The translations under genes and the position numbers were made by a program. The notes under the pieces were generated by a model. The model ran no database searches. It was not told where the DNA came from and saw only the letters and a list, made by a program, of their open reading frames with translations. Below, piece after piece: positions 1-9,482 of a stretch of DNA of 33,257 bases. Each line of letters opens with the position of its first letter. The stretch's first letter is position 1. The DNA is from Didymodactylos carnosus (taxonomy: Eukaryota > Rotifera > Eurotatoria > Philodinida > Philodinidae): the NCBI GenBank assembly GCA_905250885.1, contig CAJNOQ010001312.1:1-33257 (forward strand), given 5' to 3'.

Positions 1-127
1 ACGCGTGCAGTACCTCAATATTGTTGACCCGATCAACGTGCATGATAGTCTAAGCCACGGCCTACCTGACTGCAGCATCGGCAGCAACAGAACTTCGCTA
101 TCCAAAATTCGCCCGTTAAAGGGTTAA
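1..127. mobile_element. Possible right end of a piggyBac-like element, cut by the window start
   Basis: The first about 123 bases are clearly more GC-rich than the following AT-rich DNA. They end in AAAGGG immediately followed by TTAA (124-127). Read on the minus strand this is TTAA then CCCTTTAACGGG, which has the form of a piggyBac-type terminus: a CCCTTT-like inverted repeat next to a TTAA target duplication. Frame 2 on the plus strand stays open from the window edge to a TAA at 125-127, and a minus-strand frame is open to the edge as well, but neither reads as a protein I recognise. The matching left end lies outside the window, so the assignment rests on one terminus only. Confidence 0.3.
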
Positions 128-432
128 AAATATCAAACGCATAGAAATGCACACGAGAAAAAATAAAATAAATTCTTCAGAAAAATGAAGAACAGAACTA
201 ACCTGGTATGGTCTAGAGAACAAATGTCCCAAGTAGGAATCTGAAAAAACGAAAACTCAATTTCTGTTTTGCCAAAAAACTGAAAAAAGTCAGTTTTGCA
301 AATTATCAGAAAATTTATATCAGATTCCTATTTGCGACAAATGGAAAGCATATTTTTTGTTTTTTGAAGAACTCGTTTTTTGTATAGTGTAAAAATAAAA
401 GAAAAAACAGAACGAAATATAAAGAACAGAGA

Positions 433-937
433 AATAGAAATGAGAAAGAATTATTTTTCTTCTTAAGAACAAATGGCGCCGGACAAGTGATGCTAATGAA
501 CTTTAAAAACTTTCAAGTCCAAAACACATTTTTTTTCCACTTGTGGAGCTTATGGTGCCAAATCTGGACTTGTGCTTGAAAAAAGAACGTGTATTGATCA
601 ATTTCCAATGTGCGAAGAATATCCTACCTTTCCCAGAACCATATCAAACTTTTCCCAGCTTTCATAGCTCTCTAGATCACGAGGTGCACATTTTGCCCAA
701 AAAGGGACGAAAGAAGAAAATAAACAATTGCGCTGCGCACAAGTTGCGATGTCAACAGACTGCATCCGATCTGTATCTGCCAGAAGCGGTCCGCAGTCAA
801 TAGGGAGTTCACCAGATCACATTCGTTGTGATTTTAGTTACTTTAAAAGATAGATTTAAGAAAAAAGAATGGAAAACGAAATTTGAAGTAGAAAGAGAGA
901 ATTAGTTTTCCTCTAAAGAACAAATGGCGCCGGACAA
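433..937. repeat. Pair of direct repeats with a shared ATGGCGCCGGACAA core
   Basis: The stretches 433-486 and 884-937 share an A/G-rich lead followed by an identical AAGAACAAATGGCGCCGGAC core. They are separated by about 400 bases. The second copy runs into G-rich text with GGGCTCGGG-type motifs (945-1025). A similar G-rich text with GGGTTCGGG motifs recurs at 2247-2365. No coding potential is credible here. These look like fragments of a dispersed repeat family broken by later insertions. Bases 128-432 show no feature. Confidence 0.5.
681..721 (+). repeat. 41-bp exact repeat, copy 1
   Basis: The stretch starts GAGGTGCACATTTTGCCC and is identical over 41 bases to 2381-2421. Sequence similarity stops abruptly on both sides in both copies, as expected of a fragment or terminus of a mobile element rather than a tandem duplication. 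Confidence 0.7.
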
Positions 938-1161
938 CTGAATGGGACAGGCGGAATCGAGACAAAAAGAAATTTATGGGCTCGGGGCAAGAAAAGAAAA
1001 AAAATTCACGGGCTTGGGCTCGGAACAATTTGCAGAAAAATGTTGTTCTATAAGTTTTGTCTTTTGATTGTAATTATACTGCAACTTCAAATGTTTAATT
1101 CTTGTAATACTATCAAGTCAATACAAATTTAATATCAGTAGGCGGCGATTTTTGAAATAAT

Positions 1162-1657
1162 TTCATGTTAATTTCAGCTAATTCTAGAACTTTATTCTAC
1201 AAAACTTGATATTGCGACCATTCACGGTCATTGTCAAAAGTGAAAATGTATACACAAGACGTATAACGGTATTGAACAATCTGTACCATTTAGTATTGGT
1301 TGTGATCGTATCAAGAGTGATTCATTTATTAACAATTTGTATTTTTATTGTTCACTAGTGAGAATTTTAAAGTTATTTGGTGTAATCAAATGTCGAGTCG
1401 CCTGATAATGTCTACCAATGCCCGACTTTGCCAGTACCGTTTGTTTTGGATTGTCTTTTATCAATGTTAGGGTGGCGAGTGACTCATCAAGCTCATCATC
1501 ACTGAACAGTTTACCTGTTCTTGAACATGTGAGAATTATAAAATGTAAAAATCAAAATTTTTTGTGTGTACATTTTCACTTTTGACAATGACCGTGAATG
1601 ATCAAAATATCAAGTTTTGTAGAATACAATTTTAAAATTAGCTGCAATTAACATGAA
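1162..1657. mobile_element. Inverted-repeat element with about 95-bp arms (MITE-like)
   Basis: The segment at about 1162-1257 and the segment at about 1562-1657 are reverse complements with scattered mismatches. The best-conserved part reads GACAATGACCGTGAATG on the right arm (about 1585-1601). The roughly 300 bases between them have no coding potential. A 13-base direct repeat, ACTATCAAGTCAA, lies at 1109-1121 and again at 1658-1670, directly after the right arm but about 40 bases outside the left arm. It may be a target duplication with part of the left terminus diverged, or a coincidence. Superfamily not assignable. Confidence 0.6.
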
Positions 1658-2006
1658 ACTATCAAGTCAAAACCGTAGCTCTATAATAACTAATAAAAAC
1701 TAACCTGGAGAGGCGAAATAGTCTGGATTTAAACTTGAGAAGATGTTTCATATCTAAAACTAGGTTTACAGTTCTTTCCTTTCAATTCTGAGGTAGCGAG
1801 TGGACGTAAAACATTTTTTTATACAGAAACTTTTAAGTTCAGAATCAAATAAATCAGGCTTAAATTTTATCATGCGAATTTTTTACAAAAATAAGTTTGA
1901 AACTTTAAACGCCTCTTGTAACAGTTACCGTATATCACAACAGAAATAATTTTTCAAAAAATTACGAGACAAAAAAGCCAGTAAATTTTTTTCGGGTCTA
2001 TAGACT

Positions 2007-2223
2007 AATGTTAAAAAGAAAAATATTAAATAACTAATATTAAAAATCAATTTAGTATTGACATCATCGCCCGGTTTAATTTTTTCAAAATATAGTTAAG
2101 TATGCTTCTATTTTACAACAAGAAAAAGATTTATTAGTCCAGATCAAAAAATATCTAAATAAGGCACAAAAATATTAAATTGATTTTTAATATTAGTCAT
2201 TTAATACTTTTCTTTTTAACATT
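2007..2223. repeat. Inverted repeat with about 47-bp arms
   Basis: The arms 2007-2053 and 2176-2223 are reverse complements with about two mismatches, around a 122-base AT-rich spacer. They are built from AATATTAAA-type text, so the base composition is simple, but the length and near-identity exceed what AT-richness alone would give. It may be a foldback element or the remnant of one. Confidence 0.55.
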
Positions 2224-2380
2224 TTTCGGTATACTGATTTTTTTCATGGGACAGACGGGTTCGAGAAAACATTATTTACTCACGGAGTCGGGCTCACGAG
2301 ACGGGACAAAAATTTTTATGTTCGGGTTCGGGGTTACGAGCTCGGGACACCAGAAAAGTTTGTCCCGCAGAACTCTACAT

Positions 2381-2421
2381 GAGGTGCACATTTTGCCCAA
2401 AAAGGGACGAAAGAAGAAAAT
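2381..2421 (+). repeat. 41-bp exact repeat, copy 2
   Basis: This is the second copy of the 41-base repeat at 681-721. It directly follows the G-rich 2247-2365 segment with GGGTTCGGG-like motifs. A short coincidental reading frame is shared by the two copies, but there is no sign of selection on it. Confidence 0.7.
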
Positions 2422-2550
2422 TATCTTCCGATATATCATTACCGAACATTCCTGTACATGACGAAATAAGCCCAAAGTAAGTCGTTTTCGAGGAAAGATA
2501 GCGTCGTGTAGAACGATGATTTTTTTATCGTAAACGTCGCATTACTTTTG

Positions 2551-3006
2551 AGCCAAACCAGAGCTGGTACCGGTTCGGTAAACCAGTACCGGACAAGATC
2601 GGTTGAAAAAGTCAACCGGGCCGGTAAAGACCGGTATTTCACCGGTTGAAACTTTTGAAACATCTGCTCTTTTTATCTTGGTTTTCGTCAAAAACACTAA
2701 AGTTTCATTTCTTGAGCATTGTCTTATTTATTCTGACTGCAGTCAGAATAAATAAGACGATGCTCAAGACAGATATTATTTTCACCACTTGTTTTAAGAT
2801 TAAATATTATAGACTCATTATTGTGAGGGTTCTCTCACATGTGCTTGCAAACTACTTCATTTGTGGGCGAAATTCTTTCTGAAAATCGATTTTCAAAAAA
2901 TTTCGCCAAGTTTTCGCCGGTTTGAGTTATAGTTCCAACCGATCCGTTTACCGGCCGGACCGGACCGGTTTATCTTTTCTCAAACGGTTCCAGCTCTGAG
3001 CCAAAC
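2551..3006. mobile_element. hAT-type MITE, copy 1, with perfect 8-bp target duplication
   Basis: The element spans 2559-2998 (440 bp). Its left end is CAGAGCTGGTACCGGTT and its right end, read inward on the other strand, is CAGAGCTGGAACCGTT. The flanks are the identical octamer AGCCAAAC at 2551-2558 and 2999-3006. An 8-bp target duplication plus a terminal inverted repeat starting CAG is the hallmark of the hAT superfamily. Both subterminal regions are packed with ACCGGT/CCGGACCGG motifs, while the core is AT-rich. There is no transposase, so it is non-autonomous. A sister copy lies at 22785-23180. The core also contains a 58-bp palindrome that the sister lacks. Confidence 0.9.
2711..2768. 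repeat. 58-bp loopless palindrome inside the hAT MITE
   Basis: The two 29-base arms, 2711-2739 and 2740-2768, are reverse complements with a single mismatch (28/29) and no spacer. They meet at the central CTGCAG. In the sister MITE only the right-hand arm is present (CAGTCAGAATAAATAAGACG). The structure could extrude as a cruciform in DNA or fold into a perfect hairpin in RNA. Confidence 0.9.
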
Positions 3007-3376
3007 ACCACTCATAGGTGTTAGATGTTTCATTTTCATCAGAAATGCTTTCATCTACAAACTGTCATTATGCAAATACAATTATTTAATTGAGTCTCAC
3101 TGGAATGAGAGAATTTTTGGAAACACTTTTTTAAGATTTTGAAAAGAAGGAAGACTATTGCCTATGCAGTTGTTTTTGTGAACAAAACTCTCCTTATGTT
3201 CAGAAAATCTTTCCGTGGATAAAAATCGCTTTATCAACAATCCTGTAAATCTAACGTCGGGGTTCCACAGAATAAATGGCGGTCTATGTATTTTTGAGTT
3301 TTCTTCTCTCTCTCAGATCTTCACGAGTTCTCTTTTTCGAAAAAAAAAGGACTCACTAGAAAAAGGCAGAACGTTG

Positions 3377-3935
3377 ACCATCTCAGGATGTTTGATTTTG
3401 GTCGAGTTATAAAAATTATCCTAACTGCTCCAAAACTACAGTTTCACCAGCGGTGGGGACAGTTTTTTTCTTTTATCGATTTTGTCACAACTCATCGTTT
3501 TCAAACTGCAGTTTTAGAGTAGTCAGGATAACTTTTATAACACTACAAAATCAAACACCGTGAGATGGTGTCGATTTTATCTTAAAGCAGAATAAATCTT
3601 TCATCTCATCAGAACAGAAAAAGCTCAATAGCTCCATTCCTTTTCCTGTGTCAAGATGAAAAAGCCAAATTTCTCTCTTTTCTAGTGGATGTTAATAAAA
3701 TCATTTGTAATGTCTTATAACACATTGAAAGTGAACTGATGATACACGAAAAGAAAATTAACACTTCGAAGCACTGGAACATATATTTCGACTACACTTT
3801 GTTGTGTAGGATCGTGTTTAAAATAATCTTTATCGTTGTATTTTGGATTAGAAAATTGTTGAGATTGAAGCTTCTCACCATTTCTTCTATATTTTTGTAT
3901 TATCATAGTATATAGAAAAATGTTCGACATGTTTG
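3377..3935. mobile_element. Decayed relative of the 10.5-kb long-TIR element, with internal hairpin
   Basis: The right part of this stretch resembles 10920-11340 in the same order. Shared landmarks are AACTTTTATAA, TTCCTTTTCCTGTGTCA followed by an AAAAAG tract, GTGTT(T/C)AAAATAA, GAT(T/C)GAAGCTTC, and a terminal ATAGAAAAATGTT/ATAAAAAATGTT. It has drifted by many substitutions and small indels. In addition, 3377-3444 and 3503-3569 form an imperfect inverted repeat around the trinucleotide-poor spacer, which the other copy lacks. Neither outer TIR is recognisable. There is no coding content. Bases 3936-4572, up to the next gene, show nothing I can name. Confidence 0.55.
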
Positions 3936-4572
3936 TTGTAGCGAATGAAATGCCGAATTTTTTCCAAAAAAAAGGAACCCATGGCGAGAACCCTAAGAGA
4001 AGGGAGAGAAAACAGGAATGCGCTATTTATTATATCGCATCCGTAATGATTCAGACATTATGCTAGACTAATGAAAATTTTTACGAAACCATAATCATGA
4101 GAAAGGGGATGTGAGTGTAACATGTATGATAAAAGTAAGCATCAGCAAATCTCTTAAAAATAATATTATATAATTTAAAAATATTACAAAAAAATGCAAA
4201 ACTGACTTGAAGAGAGACACACTCCAATATTGTTGACATACGCGTAAATTAGTAGAACTAATGTTCTCATTCACGAAAATAAACGAACTTATGCTCACAT
4301 CTTAGATAAAATCTTCAAACGATTCGATACAACCTGAAAACTCTTAAATTATAGAATATTTTATAGTAAAATATGAACACGGTTCATTTCCTATGTTGAA
4401 AACACGACGATTGATATTTGAATGTATCATAACTGTTAACTATGAATACGAAAAACTAAGATAAAGAGAAAATTGAAAAACAATTATAATAAGCTGAAAA
4501 TATTGTCTATACCAGTTAATACAACGATCACTATTTAAATATTGATTAAACATATTTATAGATCACGACGAG

Positions 4573-6287
4573 CTAAAACAGTAATAACATGATGGAAAAT
4601 AGCATTGAAAGCATTGGTAGATGGCAGTTAGACTTACTCTCAACTTGTACATAAGCTGTTTTTTCTGCTTTTCCTAAAGCATTTGTTGCTATACAAGTAT
4701 AAACACCTTGATCTGTATTTTGTAGAGTTTGGATTTGAAGCCATGATGTTAAAACATGAGCATTTGGACCACCTCGAACAAGTGTCGATATGCGATCGTC
4801 ATCGGCTAAACAAATGATAAATGCAGTACTCTTTAGTTTAACTTATATGGACTCTGTTTCACTCAACTATAAACCTGTCTGAGTCATAAACTGTCAAAGA
4901 GCAATAAGTATAGAAGCATAGAGCGAATTGTCTGCTCTAAATATGAGACAACCTTCCCGTATATAACTCTAATCTAAAATAACTCTATATTCTTTTAGTC
5001 TTCAATCTTACTTGGATAAACAATCGTTTTTCCAGCTGAAGGTTGGTAGATCCATTCGACAACTGGTAACGGTACACCAGCAACTTCACATGTTAAAAAT
5101 ACGTTGCTACCTGTTTGATTAACAACATTTACTGGTGGCACAGTAATTTCAGGTGCTAAATGAATCAAAACGTTATGATATTCATCGATTATAACTTTGA
5201 CTACTTACGTGAATCACATGGTTTTCGTTTATAAACTTTAATGATAGGTTGTTGTTCAGCTTTGGCCAATTTAGCTGATTCCATTAAATGACAATAATTT
5301 CGATATGTTTTACCATCAGAACCACATAATTCTATTTGATCATTGCATTCACACAATGCTTCCTGATGGGTTTTAACTTCTGGACGAATTCTATGGAACA
5401 ACAGTATAATTGCCTTTGGATACTCTTCGAGTTGAAATGTTTATCTTACCTGCATTGAAGATTTTCACCACATGAACCATATTTTTTTGCTGACGGAGCA
5501 TCTAAAATTTTCTCATGCAAATTAATTAAAAATAAATAATTTTAGAACGGTTTACCTGGATGATCACATAATTCACGCTGAATTAAAGTAAGTATAAAAT
5601 AGAATAAAAAAAAGTGCATCGTATGTACAAGATGAAATTTACCTCACGTTGTGCGCAAACTTGACAACAACCGCAAGCGTCTAATGATAAACCGGCCAAA
5701 CATTCTTTATCCGATGTCTATAAATGTGTTAAACGAATCAAAGTTTAGTTTCATTTGTTCTAAATCAGTTTATTTGAAACTAAGTAATAATTTACTCAAC
5801 AAAGCGGGCCTAATCCATTATATGTTGAGAGAGTGAAGCAACAATAGTTTAGTGGTTACGATGGTTTAGTGGTTAGGTAGTGGAAAAACATATGTCATAT
5901 CTCAGTTACCCGAAATCGATTAGCCAAAGAGAAATGAAAGTGTAAGAATTTAACGACTGTAAATAATTTACTCACAGAGGTAGTATTAGCATTCAACATT
6001 GTAAAAACGAAAAAACAAATCTAACTATTAGATGACGGTATATTGATCCAATTTTTACAACTGAGTGTTTTGTATGAAAATTTGCAAGCTGTTCTAATGT
6101 GGGTCTGATCAACGGGTATTTGTATCTGAAAAAGTTCAGCTCGACATTTCGAAAAAATACTCACCATTGGACATTTGCCTGGATCACATTGGCCGCATAC
6201 AACAGGTTTTGTTGGTACAACAGATACTGCCCATGTTTGGACATTTGTCCCAATGAAGAGTAAAAATAAATTTAAAATAATCTTCAT
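4573..6287 (-). CDS. IGFBP7-like secreted protein: IGFBP N-domain, Kazal, Ig domain
   Basis: Seven exons join in frame: 6287-6165, 5717-5643, 5577-5556, 5501-5450, 5390-5209, 5155-5012 and 4805-4573, giving 276 residues. Human IGFBP7 has 282. All introns are GT-AG; five are 53-206 bp and the first is 447 bp. Residues 1-20 are a signal peptide (MKIILNLFLLFIG). Residues 31-66 hold the insulin-like growth factor binding signature: CGQCDPGKCP, then the diagnostic DACGCCQVCA. A Kazal domain follows at about 100-151 with CGSDGKTYRNYC, then one Ig-like domain at about 153-256 with paired cysteines in VFLTCEVAG and GVYTCIA. This order is that of IGFBP7/KAZALD1-type extracellular proteins, which bind growth factors or matrix outside the cell. 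Exon 3 is only 22 nt. The C-terminus is uncertain: a consensus donor (GTAAGT, 4637-4632) precedes the stop used here, and read-through adds a hydrophobic tail. It is divergent from the kinase gene at 7382. Confidence 0.88.
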
Positions 6288-7381
6288 TTTGTTTGCGTTT
6301 TTCTGTTGAAAAAAAAATCTACAATATATCGACCGTTGTTTTGTATGTTGGATGGTTGCGATTAACGTTGACAAATTTTGTCCCAAAAAAAGGAATACCA
6401 ACGTTTTTCTTCCCTTTTCTTTTTTTTACGTCGTCGTCGATAATAATATTATTATTATTATCTCAACAGATAAATACAGCTTCAAAAAAAAACCACAAAA
6501 AAATGTTCCATCTCATAGACGTCGGTTTGCGTTGTCCTTCTTCTTTCACACGTAATAGGAATACTCCTCCCAGATTCTGTACCGACGGCAGCATCAACAA
6601 CAACAACAAACAGAACTTCATTATGCAAGTCTTTTCTCTCTCTCCTATGTTTTATTTTGTTCTTCTGTCAGATACCCCAATATATACATATATAATATCT
6701 ACACTACTCTGTATGTTCGATATATTAAAGTTGGGTTATATATGCTGTAACCAGATGTATAGTTATGCATATTGCAAAGAGAAAAAAGAAAAGAAAGTTC
6801 TTTTTTTCATCATTATACATTTTATCTTTTAAGCGTTTTTTACATGAATTGAGATATACCGTCCATACCGATGTTACAACTGTACATTTTTTCTTTTCTT
6901 TGTGAAATAAAGGGAAAAGAAAACAGAACACATACAGAACTCATTTTCGTTATCGTATACCTTTTATATATTCATGTAAGATGACTATATGAGAAAAAGT
7001 GTACGAAGAAGTTCTGTTAAATAAACAATATCACAACCAAATTAATTACTCAATGCCAGACGATTTGTTTCTCCGTGAACTAGAACAGAAGCTCTCTTGA
7101 TGCGTTTTGTCTACGGTTCAGCTAAAATTCATTTTAAAGTGATTATTATAGAGAGAAGTGTTTAAGACTCAGTATTATAAGTTTGAATATATTAAATCAG
7201 TTAAAGAATAATGTTTGTTCAATAAAAATTTTAAAAAATATTCGTGTTTCTTTATGATATAAACAATAGGACCTATTGCGGTTACTATGATTACTGGTTG
7301 CTCCTCATACTATTCTCGAACGTTTCTTTTGGTTTGCAAAAATTTTATATTGAATAACAGATTTTGTAAAGATGTTCTGTC
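6288..7381. other. Divergent intergenic region between the IGFBP7-like and kinase genes
   Basis: About 1.1 kb separates two start codons that face away from each other, so both promoters should lie here. The text is homopolymer-rich (poly-A and poly-T runs) with AT repeats around 6440-6470 and 6675-6700. No TATA box or other site stands out enough to annotate. A long plus-strand open frame at 6293-6832 is low-complexity and is not credited as a gene. Confidence 0.5.
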
Positions 7382-9482
7382 ATGTTTCAAAAACATTTTC
7401 ATTGGTTCGATGATACTGAATTACACGATCAACAGAACAGTATTTATACAAAAATAAAAAACTATTCTAAAAAGCTTGTTAACACACATCAAGAAAACAT
7501 TCAATATGTTGAGTCAAATATCTATTTTAATCAACAATTTACTGAAAAACGTCAACCAAGACTATTAGTTCAATGTCAACGATTTTGTTTACAATCGATC
7601 TCAGCATCGACAAACGATAGATTCAAAGACTATTTGATTGAACGTGAAGATAAAATACGAGATTTTTTATATCATATTAATACAAAATTAAATGTTCATA
7701 ATTTAACATTAGATAATTTTAAACTAGTAAGAGAATTAGGTCGCGGTGGATATGGAAGCGTGTTGCTAGCCTTTTATCCAGATACAAATGAATTCCATGC
7801 ATTAAAAGCTGTTAAAAAATCGTCATTAGTTGAGACAGACGAACAACGTACGATCATTCATGAGCGACAATATGCATTTGCCTTAAGGCATCCGAATATT
7901 GTTGAATTAATCACAAGTTTTAAAGATAATGAATATGTCTATTTGGTGCTAGAGTGGTTACCCGGCGGCGATCTCTATTCACTGATGACTTCACAGAAAC
8001 TAACGGAATTACAAGCACTGTTCTATGTTGGACAATTGGTTATGGCTCTCGATTATTTACATCAGTGTAAGGTAGTATTTCGTGATCTGAAACCAGAGAA
8101 TATTGTATTGACAAAACGAGGTTATTGTAAATTGGTTGATCTTGGATTAGCGAAAATAATACGAGGTTATTCTGAAACATTTTGTGGTACACCTCATTAC
8201 ATTGCACCAGAAGTTATTCTTCATAAACCGTACACTTCATCTCCAGATTGGTGGGCTTTAGGTGAGGGTTGAAGAGAAGAAAAACGCCTTTTTGTTTAGT
8301 TTCGTCGAGGTGATGTTATTCTAGGTGTTATTTTACACGAGATGGTAACCGGTGAGGCGCCGTATGATCGTTCTTATCATGAAAATACAACAAGCTATGT
8401 ATCACAGGATGAAGATGATGAGAACCATGAGAATAGTTCAAAGGATGCAAAAGATGTAAATAAATTGGATCAGGAAACAAGCCATGCATATTTTGGTCGA
8501 TCGAAATCAACAAACGAACCATCGTCCGAAGATAACATTCGACAATCGTCAAGACACTATAATATGTACAACCACATCCAAAATATGCGTATAATTTATA
8601 AAAAGAATACCTGTTGCTATCACAGATCTTGCGCAGCAAAAGTATTTGAGACGGTTTTTTTAACCAAAATGTTGCAATATATCTCTATTCCACTAGAAAA
8701 TCACTTCAAATTTTGACCTTCTCTTTTAGAGAGCCTGTAAAAGTCAATTTTCTATCAACAATTCAAAATTATGCGAACAAGAAAAAAGTTTTACGATTAG
8801 ATAACGATATTCAACTGTATTCTAAAACAAAATTTTCTTCACAAACTATCTTACATGGCTTTGACCGTGCGTGATATAAAATTTTTCGAAGAAATCAAAA
8901 TGTCTCAGATCGCAAACCATATAAAATTTCGGAAACATCTCATTCGAAAATGAATTAAAATAAAAATTCTGTGTCGAGCACTTTTGTTGTGAGAGATGTG
9001 TGACAGCAACAAGATTTTCTAAAAATCTAGTGCATAATTTTGACCGTAATTGCATATATTATACAGAAAATTAATCCCAAGAATTCTTTGTTTATCTCTA
9101 TCTTTTTCTTCAGGTATTTGCGTATTATCAATGGATGTGCGAAATTCAATTTTAAAAATGTTTCAAATAATTGTGCTGATTTGATCAAAAATCTATTAAA
9201 ATTTAATGTCAATCAACGTTTAGGATGTGGTGAGAAAGGTAAGACTGAGAGAAAAAGATCGAATATTTTATTCTCATTCTGTTTTACATTGATATAGGTG
9301 CATTAGATGTAATGGAACATGTTTGGTTTGAACATCTTGACTTTTGGAAATTGTATAATCAAGAGTACATTTCACCATTCATACCTGTTCGAAAACGATA
9401 TATACCAACACGATATGATGATAGGATTTTGATGAAAATGAGTACAGAAAACTACTATGAAAAAGAATTTGCAGATTTTTGA
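7382..9482 (+). CDS. AGC-family protein kinase, PKA/PKG-like, without cyclic-nucleotide domains
   Basis: Exons 7382-8261, 8325-8565 (donor tentative), 9114-9238 and 9298-9482 join to 476 residues. The kinase domain starts near residue 113. It has a glycine loop GRGGYG (120-125), ATP lysine K142 in HALKAVKK, helix-C glutamate E161, catalytic FRDLKPEN (233-240), metal-binding DLG (253-255) instead of DFG, activation loop ETFCGTPHYIAPE (265-277), and PDWWALG before the exon 1 junction. The last two exons supply the helix-rich C-lobe (INGCAKFNF, NVNQRLG), HVWFEHLDF, and an AGC C-tail ending EFADF, which matches the terminal FxxF motif of PKA catalytic subunits. The LTKRGYCKLVD segment resembles PKG. 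The 110-residue N-terminus is unrecognised and has no cNMP-binding fold that I can see. An acidic, Ser/Asn-rich insertion of about 60 residues sits between the TGEAPYDR and YLRIING segments. All catalytic residues are present, so it should be an active Ser/Thr kinase. Confidence 0.87.

Noticed and set aside
2646..2882. Open frame shared by both ACCGGT-type MITE copies (also 22852-23064)
   Set aside because: The similarity comes from the repeat itself. Differences between copies include several amino-acid changes and there is no transposase motif, so it is not a gene.
6021..6130. Continuation of the IGFBP7-like exon 1 open frame as extra coding sequence
   Set aside because: The GTGAGT donor at 6164 joins exon 1 directly to 5717 in phase 0 and reconstitutes the IGFBP signature; the extra stretch breaks the cysteine pattern.
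6293..6832. 179-codon plus-strand open frame
   Set aside because: It starts inside the IGFBP7-like first exon on the other strand and runs through A/T homopolymers; the product is low-complexity with no domain or splice context.
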